NCBI GenBank assembly: GCA_944472155.2 | Contig: OX235271.1 | Coordinates: 39,482,633 to 39,546,632, forward strand | DNA length: 64,000 nt | Source: Trichobilharzia szidati | Lineage: Eukaryota; Platyhelminthes; Trematoda; Strigeidida; Schistosomatidae | Direction: 5' to 3' | Part shown: positions 43,201 through 55,600 of the stretch, in pieces | Numbering within the stretch: the first letter of the stretch is position 1 | Layout: each line of letters opens with the position of its first letter | Notes under the pieces: generated by a model | Databases searched by the model: none | What the model was told of the DNA's origin: nothing | Seen by the model: the letters and a program-made list of their open reading frames with translations, nothing else | Program-made: the position numbers and the translations under genes

Positions 43201-46200
43201 TCTCCACATCGCAGAAGCAATGGCAATTCATCTGCTAAATCCTGAACTCTGCATACAAAAGAAATTCGTTCATTCATTAAATCTACAATGGACGTAATCC
43301 TTCTTAATTTCAGTCTTACTAATTGTATTATTTTGTCTTTTGCATTTTATTATTTCACATCTTCATTTGTATTATTCTCTACCCCACCCTTTTGTAATCT
43401 CTACCATCACTAACAATGTTGCTAACTCGACCCACGTCCAATTTCTAGTCAAGTATATTATGTCATCCGATTAACTTACTTAATTTTCAACTGTATTCTT
43501 CTCTACCCCCACCCTTATTTAATTTTAACCACCACTCATTAACACTGTTGCCAACCTGACCTACTCTGAATTCTACTCAGTTGTATTACGTCATCCAATT
43601 CACTTAATCAATTCTATTTTATTTTCTATCTTAACGTTTGTTTCCAAGCCAAATAATACTTATATTACGTAATTATCTAAACTTTATAAATCTAATGTAC
43701 ACACACAAACAAAATTGTATATATATGCGATTGTACAGCTCAGTGAATGAATTTGCCGAAAAGAGGCTCTTCGCTGAACGCCTTCTTTTTTTATATCGAG
43801 AACCGTTCAGCACAAAATGGATAATTCTTTCTACACTGCAACTGTGTATTACAGGTAAACTTAGGACTCGAAAACAATAATGTCACATGGGGAATGGTCT
43901 CGTCTCTAAGACTGTTGGGTCAATACACAGAGGGACGAATTCGATATTACGCTCTCCAGAAGTCTTGGGTATAGCTTATCACCGCGGGGAGCGGGAGACA
44001 TACACTGCTATAAAGGAAACACTGTTTACATGAACAATGTTCCTCTATTTTATTTTGGTTTGTAGCAAAAACAACTCTAAAAAGTCAAGTTACTAGGAAA
44101 ATAAATGTGCGAAAGAGAATGGTATAAAATAATAATGATAGAAGGCTATAATATGTAATATTTAAAAAAATCTTTTTAACAAACCTTTCTTTCTTGTCCA
44201 ATCGATAATTAAATCAAGATATCGAAGAGCTTCTATTTTGTAAATTAATTCCAAACCGAATATGAAGAATTCAGAAGCAAATGATTTATTGCTATTCATG
44301 TTATCCTTTAAAATACCATTGGAGAATATTTGTAAACACGATTTAACCAATAGACTAGTTGATTCTGGTCGATAGGCGAAAAGCAATAAACCATAGGAAT
44401 GTGAACATATTACACGTAATAATTCACATATTGATACTTGAATTTGTCCAACCAATGAGGAGATGTTCATCATCTCATATTGATTATCAGTTTCATTGTC
44501 TTGTAATAAACCCTCGTGCATATTTGTAATTGTATTGATTAGATGAGTCAATGAGTCAATCAAACCACTTGAAAGGAGAAAGATAAGAGGAGGTATATAT
44601 ATGTAGAAGAAATAAAGCTTGAAGAAATTGACTTTTCACGACAATACAACAACAGTACAGTACAGTGTTTACGAGAATAAATTTCACGAGTAAAAGTTTT
44701 ATAAAGTAACACAATTGCGTTCGACTTCAATTTCACTTTCATTTTTTGTAACAATCATTACACATGCATTAAATACAGCTTTGTTGTCCCAGCTAAGGAA
44801 TCAAGAGAATAAAAGGTAAAAAAACACCGAATATATAAGTACTATTTTAAGGCGGAAAAAAAGTAATCCTACCTGACTGACTGAATTTTAACACTGAACT
44901 ACTTTGCACACAAGTACAACAGTTCGAATTGCCACACACACTCTCCATGTTGTACACAGAGGAAGACAAACGAGAAAAAAAGGAGATTCAAAAGAACAAC
45001 AAAAAGCAGAAATGTGACAGAGAAAGAATGATAACATGGAAAAATAAGACGGTTTAATGGAGATGAGAGATCCACAAAGTCTGAATGCATCTGCACCATC
45101 TTCGAGAAAAATTTCGAGTCATATCGACACTTGTCTCCAGCCGTCATTCGTTTTTACTATCCTGAGGACTGCAACCAGGAAGTCTACACCTCCCTACATG
45201 GCTAGCTGGCTTAAACTGACTGTTATGGATTTCATTAACTGGTAAAGCTATATTTTCGTTTGACCACCACCAGCTAGCTCTTTTCCAACCTCATCCTATG
45301 TCAGCAGCGAACATTACTCATCAAGGAAGGCGATCGATAGCCAGTCATGTGTAACACATGTCCAAACCATCTCAATCGATGTAACTTCACAACCTCATCA
45401 GCTGATTTCCCCTCCCACCTACCTAGTACTCGACCGAAGCCTAACCTCAAAATTATTCTCTCCATAATATCACCTAACACGGGAGATAGGACGCAGAAAC
45501 CTATGATCAAAGACAGCTAGCCATTTCATCAATACCTATGTCTCAGTCATGAAGGGAGATGGAGCGAACTGGTGCGCAGTACACACATTCTTTGATCGAC
45601 AGTTGGATATCCCATATACACCAGAGATGATCTAAATTGGTGAACTCCACTTTCAGCCTTTTGTATCCATGCTCAGATTTCATCAGCAATCAGCCCGTTA
45701 GGGCTGATGCAACTTCCCAAACAGGTGAAGTGGTCAACATGCTCCACCACTTCACTCTGTATCTTTAGGCTACGAGTTAATGTAGTCCAGTCTTGTAGCA
45801 TCATCTGACAGAAGTATACTGCATCCCTACCTGAGTTACTGTGAGTCCGTGTCTAAGAGGTAGGATGCTCACCAATGGCGTACGTGGCCCGTGGCTCAAT
45901 TCTCGGCTGACGCATTCCCAAACGTCATCTAGTTCACAGGTAGATATAAACCCCGTAAATAGGGGAGGTTGTGTGTGGGGCTACCAACCCCATCCAGTCA
46001 AAACAATGTCATGGCTACTGAAACTAGTGTTACACTCGAAACTCAAGGAATGAAAAAAACCAAGCTACTACAGAGTAATCTCAGCCTTATTACATCAAAA
46101 CTCTAGTTTCAGTTGTAATGTAGACAACACTCAAGATTCTGAAATCAACAGTTGTCATTGACTGTCAGGAAATTCCTAAAGTCGGATATTCAGATGCACC

Positions 46201-49200
46201 AGTGATTATTTACAACATAGATCAAATTCACCAAACAATAAACAATAAGTCACATGACAGAAGAAGTCAAATTTCAAGTTAGTAAAAACAATCAATCAAT
46301 CAATACTGATGCAAATTAACAACCGATCACAAAAAAGCTTGTCAGGAGATACATTAATATTATTCATGAGGAGAATTCAAATAAGTCCACTTCATAATGG
46401 GGTTGGTTTCCACCGAAGGTGTTGTCTAGAAGGACAATGGAAGCTTCGCAATTAAACTATCCAGCTTCGAAAACACAACCACATCAAAAACAAACGCGTG
46501 AGCTACAAATTCCCCTTTATTATTCCAAATATTAGATGCAAAGGCAAATGTAAAACAAAAAGAAACATCAAAAACTTACCAAGAGTCTAGCATAGAACAT
46601 AGATCTGCATAAGGATTGTAGGCAATTCGTTTACTCTCATTTAGCAACAATGGACAAGGAAGAGTCGACCGAGGATTTGCCTACAAGAAAAATCAGCACC
46701 ATTGTGACTAAAATATATCATAAAAACAGGGATATGACATATGCATATATATATGTTACCCAAGTAACATAGACATCCTATGAAGACGAAAATATACACT
46801 CGTAAATGACAACCAGAGATGATGTCAGCACTGAATCTGAAAAAAGCTTCTTTTCAACTAGACAAGATTTCTGTAGTACTGACTGACTGACTATCACTCG
46901 TATATCGAAAATGAGAACATTAATAAACTAATTATCAATCTGCATACACAGTGAACTATCAGACTATGAATTCGTTACAACAAGTGGCTTACGCAAGTAT
47001 CGAAAAGCACTTACAAACGAAGTGGTGTTACAATACATCTGCGATTAATTTCAGTAACAATAACAACAACAAAGTGAATAGTATAAGTACAAAACTTGGG
47101 CACTGTGGTAGAGTATAACTCCATTATGGATAAGATTTCATTTTGATAAATCACACAGTCATAGAAAGGAAAAGGCGTTCAGCAAAGAGTTACTCTTTTC
47201 GGCGATATCATTCTCAAGCTGTACAAACCGCAAATTTATAGTAATTTTTCTTGGTAACTCCATTTTCGTTTATTTTTAAGTGAATTCTACTCAGCTTATT
47301 AACTTGACTCTCATTCATTTTTCACTGAACCCTATCAATTAGATTACTTCACCCAACCTAATTTTGTAAATTTATTTTAGTTTCTAACCGGTTAACGCCT
47401 TCTAAATTACGTAATTTGTTGTCAAAAATTAACAATTGCATTTAACACATCTTTGGAAATATTCCTTTTGTTACCAAGAAAAATTACTATAAATTTGCGG
47501 TTTGTACAGCTTGAGAATGATATCGCCGAAAAGAGTAACTCTTTGCTGAACGCCTTTTCCTTTCTATGACTGAATGGGAATTTTCAAATTGCTGAAATCA
47601 CACAGTGTTGTACAGTTATATCAACTGATGGCGTTTCGAGCACAAACTATTTCTCATAACCATATCAAGTTCCTTTACGTTCTCAATGGAACATAGGGCT
47701 TCAAGTTTCGGTAGCAGTGGTGTTTATTTTTGCGGGATGGGGTTGCTAGCCTTATGGCTAACCTTCCTTCTTTACTAGTTTTATTACTGGTTTACCGAGG
47801 TAAAGGAGTGCGTCTGTGGCCGGGGATCGAACCCCGAACCACCTGCATGGTTGGCCAGCATTCTAATGCTATGCTGCCAACACAGGTGAATAATTTCATT
47901 GAGTCCCAGAGATGCCCATCATGCGCTGAAGACAAGAAAATTTTTTTATCTACAACATTTCGTGAAATGATAAACGCCATCAGAATGACTTACAATAATT
48001 TGTTCAGCATTTTGAAAGATATGTGTTATCCTCCTTAACCGACTGACTAAAGTCTGTTCCAATTCCATAATCTGGAGTATATCATTATGATTTCCATTGA
48101 GATACTGCTCACCGATTTTCTGAAATCTAAAAACAATAAATGCTGTTCATTTGCATATTTCAATAATTAAATTAAAACTTAGGAATAAGTAAGTCAATAT
48201 CATCTCCTCTTGGGTTCCGAGTGGGGCATAGGGATTCAGTAGCACAAAATCTCACCCACCTGCTTTACTAATCGATCCTAACGCTGGAAAAAGAGGGACT
48301 GGTGACCCTAACCAAGAAAATCAATCAAATCGCTACATAAACACCTCAAAGCACAGAACAATTAAGTAACCATTGGACCGACAAGAGTACTCCAGAAGAT
48401 TTGAACTTTACGGACGTTTTGTGTTTAAACGTCACACCGACGCAAAGATATAAGGGTGAAAACTAACATGTTGGCAGAAAAGGCAGGCGGTGAAGACAGG
48501 ACCTCAAGTGGACATAGAGAAGATAGAGGTGATGAAGATATCTAGCCAACAACAACAACAACAGCAAACACCAATCAACTGATCCTGAAGGTCTCTATTA
48601 AAATCATCTCGATATACCCGACCGAAAGCTGCTACCTTGACGTGGTGGTCGGGCTTGAACACCGCAATGACCCAACAAGCTATACCGGCTGGAACTTATG
48701 TTCCTGTAGGTCCTACCATGCCAGAAAGGTTGTTTGGATAGCGGTTAGACTAAAAGCAGTTACCCAATGCTATGACTCAAAGTAAATCACAAAATATCAT
48801 ACCGGATCGGTCGGGGACCGGATTAACAACGACCGCGCTTCCTGCTGCTGTGTCACAGGGCAGAAGTGATAAATATGCTACTGAGACACACCCAATTAAA
48901 AACAACAAACAAAAGCAGGCCGTGTGTGACTGGCCTCAAGCAGTTGTCCCCTGGGCTCTGCGGTCACGCAACCAACTTCCACGGTGTGGGCAGCCGGGAA
49001 GTAACAATCGTCCTTACAATCCGAAGTGTACGCGAAACCTCTCTAATCCTTACTCCGTCCTTCTCTATGGCTCTGAAACATGGCCAATACGAGTTGAAGA
49101 CATGAAAATGTTGACTGCTTCTGATCATAGATGTCTACGATCTCTTTCTCACGTTAGGTGGCATAATAAGGTAAGTAATGTTGACGTTAGGCGTAGAGTG

Positions 49201-52200
49201 TTGGGCAAAGAGGGAAAATCAATCGACAAGACTACAAAGTTACATAGATTGAGATGGCTAGGTCATGTGCTGCGCATACCTAACCATCGCCTCCCCCGAC
49301 GGACGGGCATTACTAGCTGATATAGGTGCAGGTTGGAAAAGAGTGAGTGGTGGCCAAACAAAAACATGGCCTCATCAATCCATGAAATCCTTGACAGTTA
49401 AACTGAGTCAGGTAGGGAGATGCAGACTTCCGGGTTGGGGCTCTCAGGACTCTAAGAATCAATGACTGGAGACAATAGGTGACATGGCTCAAAATCTTTG
49501 TCAATGGCTTACGCAGATGTATTCAGTCTCTGTAGTCTTTCATATTCCTTTCTACCATTACTCGTTCTGTTTCACTCCTACACTTGTCAAAAATCTATTG
49601 ATTCTCTTCACTCATTTTCTTGTCTACCTTTGTGTGCTATTTGGAACGTGGCAACTGGAACTGGTGCACTTCGGTGCCAAGTTCTATGTTGAATCCAGCC
49701 AGCCAGCCAGCATCTCGATATGCATTGGGCAGTTTTAGCCACTTTCAACCTCGATTCACGGAGAGCCGAAAAAACACATATGATATATATATATATATAC
49801 CGCATTGTGTCTATATGGCACTATCATCATCAGTTAAACTAAAAAATACTTAAAGCTTACTGGTTAACTAAATCCCGTAGTCCAGAAAGAAGTTCATATG
49901 TATGCACTTTATTTAACAATCGTTCATACGCTGCAGTTACACGAGAGTTCTGAAAGAAGAAAAAAGCAGGCACTGTTTGTATAATTATCAAGGGGAAAAG
50001 ATTAAGCATTTATAACAACAACAGTTCTATCATCCTACTCTCTTCATATCAATATTGGATGGAAAAAAAATGTCTGGCAAAAGTTTGACAGCGAGACAAA
50101 TACTAACTTTATGTATTAATATGAGCTATTTTTAGTCAGATTATTAAACGCCAAAAATAAGAAAAAATAAAACTTTTGACGGAAAAGAAACAACAATCAG
50201 CTAAAAATTCCAGCCTAATTTTAGATCAGTTAACATTTCACATCGAGGAATGCGGTGGCCCAACATGTGCGACAAGTGTCCTAGCTATCTCAAGTGATAA
50301 GGCTTCATAATGTTATCGATTTACTTACTTACTTACCTAACATCCTACGCCTAACTTTAGTATTACTCACCATATTTATACCATTTAACACAGGAGATAA
50401 GACGCAGACGTCTGTGGTCACAGATAGTGACCCTTTTCATATCTTCCAATTTCAACAGCCATGAAGGAGGACAGAGCGAACTGCTGAGCAGTACGCACAT
50501 CATTTGATCGATGAAGGGACATGACACCTATGCCAGATATGAATCGCATACCAAAAATACAAAGATTTCTGCCCAAGGTGTTCAGTAACACTTAGCACTT
50601 TGTCAGCGTCTTCATCTATAAAGAGAAGGAGGGTCGCATTCATTGACACATCTACGATGAATTAAACACATTTGAGAATAATGGACATCCCTGACTGACA
50701 CCACTGGTCGTCATCACTTCGGTTGACAAGTCTCTGTAAGCCCTAACACGGCTATGAGAGTTCAAGTACAGTTAATACCTTAATAAGTGTGATATACTTC
50801 CTTGGTACTCTCTTCACGGCCAGACACTGGTACAGTACCCCTCGGTCGATAGAGTCGAATTCCGCCTTCAGGTAAAGAAATATGGCAATTGTTGGACGCC
50901 AGTAAGTATGGCTACTATGTTCCAGAATCTGTCCAAGAGTAAAGATACTACATCAATACATCATCCCTATGGCGCGTGAAGGGTAACAGGTTTTCTCGGG
51001 TATGTTCCTCTTGAGCACCACTTGATCTAAGCATGATTAATGAAGCTAGAACTTTAGGTGCTATATTAATGAAGCTGATTACTTTGTGATTACCGCACGA
51101 AGACTTATCTCTCCCTGTTACACAGTGGGATAACCAATGATTTATGTCAGTTAAACGGAACTATTTCTTTTCCCCAAATCTCGGTAGGCATTCTCATATG
51201 AAATCAAAGAATTCATCTGAACTGACACAATGTCATTTATAACTTACTGTAGCTACGAACCTATTAAAAATCAGTAAATAAAACCAAAAATGATCCACAA
51301 TGAAAGTAAACTAGTTGTACCGATTAAAGCAAATAAGTTTCATTAGATTAATGTAGGTTTAGTGTAGGATATAGCCGGATAGTATAAAAAGCCCGTTCAT
51401 ATCAAACACGATTCACTACGTAGTACACAAGTGTTTATTAGTTTTTTGAGTAGCTTCTTCATTACCTTGCAAATATTGAACATGATGAAAACTAAGAGAG
51501 GGGTGAGATAATATAAATCAGCTGGACCCTAATTTATGCTCCACAACCATCTTTACAACCCGCCCCCCTCCTCTTCCACGAAAATGCTACGACCATCTTG
51601 AACAGAGAAAAAATAAAACGCAGTCACATGAATATCCTTTCGCGACATTTCTCTGAACTCAGTTGCTGAATACGTTACGCTATGGGTAATACCCTGTTTT
51701 GTCAAAGCCAAAAAAAGTTAAACCTATCAAATGAAAGTCACATAATCCAGTCATTTACCTAGACCTTGATCAACCTCTCTCTCTCTCTCTCTCTTCAATC
51801 GTCTGAACATAATAATTATTACAAAGAATTGAATTCAGTCGAAAACATATAAAAGAAAACTAAGTACATCAATGATGGATGACCAATAGAATAAAGTCAT
51901 AGGTATATTGAAATGGGCTTACTTTACTGCCGCTAACAATGAAAATGAAGCGCTGATATGGTGACTGAATTCTATCAGATGATAAATGTCTGTCCAACAT
52001 TTCCACATCATCATTGTCATCAATTTGTTCCAATTTAGTGGATTGATTGAATTCACCTTCAACATTATACTGTTCATCGTTTGTACTGCCCTTCGTGATA
52101 CCGATAAACTGATCCATTCCATCAGAATTTGCTTCAGTCTTTAATGGTTCCTCTGTACAACTCTGAACAACTTTTTCATCACTACCTATTTGGCTTACGC

Positions 52201-52613
52201 CTAAGAAAGCATTTAAACCAATGGGTAATCGTGTAGTCTGATCTAGAGCACGACAAACAGAAAGTCTCAGTGGCGTTGTAATTAAAGGAGACTCTAAAAG
52301 ATCTAAGAGCAGGTGCTGAACCTAAAGAGAGAAAAAAGTGAGGGTATTTTTAATAACAAAAAGATAACACACTGAAGTGCTCTTTCTGTGAATACTATTC
52401 TCCTCTCTGACAATCAACTGCAAACATGCATGCATTAGACAAAGTTATTTCGGTCACTGACATTACAGTAGACTATATCCAGAAAATATAGAAATGGTAT
52501 ACCTAAATTTAAGCGATACGACTATATTGTTAAGGAATTACCATTTTTCAAAGAAAATACAAATATATACACTTACCACCTAATGAAGAAAAGTGACAGT
52601 AAGTATCCAATTC

Positions 52614-52651
<38 letters not shown>

Positions 52652-55600
52652 TTGTCCCCGCATTCTTAACAAACTCTGAGAAAGTCAGTGAAATAATGGT
52701 AATGTCGACACTATGCAATATTCGACAGTGACTTATTCTTACTATAGTTTCCTACTAAAATAAGATATTGAGGCCAACACTAATAATAATAATGTCTTCG
52801 AGAAACTTTCATAAAAGACAGTTGGAAGGCTAAACAAGGCAGACTAAAATGCAATTTCCAATAGGCTTTATGAGCTATACATCAAACACCGAGTTAAACG
52901 AAACGAACAAGTACGGTCATATCATGCATATATAATCACACTATGTGATTTTATCTGTGTTAACTGTAAAGTTATTTAGCAACATGTGATTGATTATCAA
53001 CAATTTATCATGTCGTTAAAAAATGTTATTCAAATGAAATCGTACAGACACACAGTAGATAAATTTTGGTTTCTAGGGATTATGTTTGATTAGTTGGAGG
53101 ATTCTATCATCGCCAAAACTTGAAAATTGACCTGATGCTCACTGGTGACTGGTCCTATTCAGGCAGTTCCCTGGGGTTCTAGTGACAAGTCATGACCAAT
53201 AAGGAACAGCAGATCGAAGGTGAGGACAGTTACTCATCGAAAACATTGTGAAATGGTGGCGCTATGCCTCAAACTGGCAGAAGTTAGAATTCATGGGCCA
53301 TTGGATTGGGTCCCATGGGCTTAATGGTCTATGAGCTAGCTCGCCTTCTAACCAGAAGGTGCTGGGTTCAAACCCCCGTGGTGGGTGCGTGCTGATGAAG
53401 ATTCCCAAACTAGGACGAAACAGTTGTCCATTACAGCATGCAGGTTTCCTAGTGGTTCTCTAGCCGATCCTCTTACTAATCCCACAGTAGATTACCTTGA
53501 GATGATGCATGAATGCTGTTACAAGGCACTGTTATATCGTGATCATCCAACCTTGTAACGAACAAAGGGAAAACTAACTGACTAATGTTTTTTTCAGTGA
53601 CTTCACAAACGGTCATCTTTTGTCTACAAATCCACATGATCTATTTGGCGTACATAAGTCGTAAAAAGTGACGATACTAATAAAACGCACAGTTCACAGA
53701 TAGCTTAATTAAAAAATTCGAAAAGCTCTCAGATATTGACTCCATATTTAGTTTATATTCATTCAACATGATGACCATACAGTTTATCACACGCTACATA
53801 AATCATAATTCCATCTAATTAAATGGTGTTATGGTACATTGCCAAGGCATCTTGAGAATGCAGTCTAATCACAAGTTGGTGAAATTCACTTAAAATGTCA
53901 ACTGGCAAATTATCTTGTGGAAAATTTCTATTTCATACACCTTAAAACACTTATGTTCTCACCACTCATTATGTCATAAATTTTCCAACATAATCTAAAA
54001 AATTAAACATATTTCTCAATTTGAAGAGAAAAAATAGATATGAATACAGAGAGAAGAATTTGTTATTAGTAAAAACTAACCTGTAATCCTTCTATATGTG
54101 TATTACTACTTGAATCATTACCATCATGTTTCAAAGTTTCAGGATAAAGTAAAGCACTAGCTAATTCTGAAGTAGTTGTACTGGTCATAAGACCAGCAAG
54201 ATGTACACCAACTGTAATATGCTTAACTATGTATGAAGCATTTGGTTGACTCAATGCTAAATCCATATTTAAACCGCTGTATACCCAGAGTAGAAGAGTT
54301 TCAGTGACAGCTAATAAGGAGGAAAACAAAAAAATTATGTGAATTAGTTAGTTACTGATATAGGGATGAAACTTGGGCAATGTGGTAGAGTAAAATTCCA
54401 TTATGGATAAAATTTTATTCTGATAAAATCACACAGTGTTATACAGTGTCAGCACAAAATATTGCTCATAATCATATCAAGGTACTCACATAACTTTTTC
54501 GCTTCGTTTATATAACTCCATTGTTTTTCATCGCTTGACTTGATTTGGTAGTAGTATTTTACATATTTCCGGTATGAGTGATGAGTCAATTCCTGCTGCA
54601 CGTATTGGATGTAGACTCGATGAACCAGTCAGGGTTCAGTAATCAACCTCTCTCTATCTCCACCTAACTATATTACTTCTAAGAATTTTAACCCTCTTCC
54701 ACCCTATGATGTGGTTGTGTGTTAATGCATGCAGTGCAATTGCTAAAATTATTTACCTCCGCGGGTGGGGTCAATCATTCTAACCTTAGCTAAATTCTTA
54801 TGTTCTGACAATCTCGCTACTCCCGACCTATTAATTTGACCTATACAGTTTAACTCACAGTCACTGTAAGGTATTTTGTATATTATATTATTTTGTTTAA
54901 TTGGATCAACTGGGTCCTTTAGCCCATGGAGCTTGTCTCTGAGTTAGTCTGTAGGTTTGAATGCCACCCTAATTCCCGTTTTGCTCATGTATACAAATGA
55001 AGCAAGAAAGCTATGTGAGTACCTTGATACAATTATGAGCAATAATTCGTGCTCGATACGTCCTCAGTAGATATTACTGTACAACAGTGTATGATTTTAG
55101 TTAATTACTACTCAATAGCCCAATACTGGACTGTACAATAGAAATATAATTAAGAACACAATATTCAGCGAAGAGACTCTTTCCTACGAATTTATTATCA
55201 AGCTGTACAGTCGTATACATATGGTTTTTAAGAGATTATATCCGTTGAGGGAATTAGATCAACGGTGTGAATACATGAAATAATAATAGTAGTATGAAGT
55301 GCGATCAAAATATTTGTGATTATAATCATAGTTAAATGTCAAGTGGCAAAACAATTAATGTCATTTATACAATAATACATAAGGTGTATAGATGCTGGAA
55401 AGGGGTGCATAATTATGGAGTTATTAGGCGAATATAGAATGTGACATAACATTGTGTGAAATTTGTTAAGATAGAATTCAATATTGTAAAAATATAAATA
55501 TAAAGATTAATAATTTTGGATTTAGATTGACAAGTGGGTCAAGTGGAAAAGATTCAGAGTGAGAATAGTAATAATAATAATGATAATAATAATAATAATC

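Noticed and set aside
47610..47665. Hammerhead in the type C Penelope terminal repeat (CTGATGGCGTTTCGAGC)
   Set aside because: CUGAUG is present but stem II and GAAA could not be paired convincingly; kept only as a note.
48772..49320. Host gene of 182 codons
   Set aside because: Reads through the family A leader and RT C-terminus with LGHVLRM; it is an element-derived frame.
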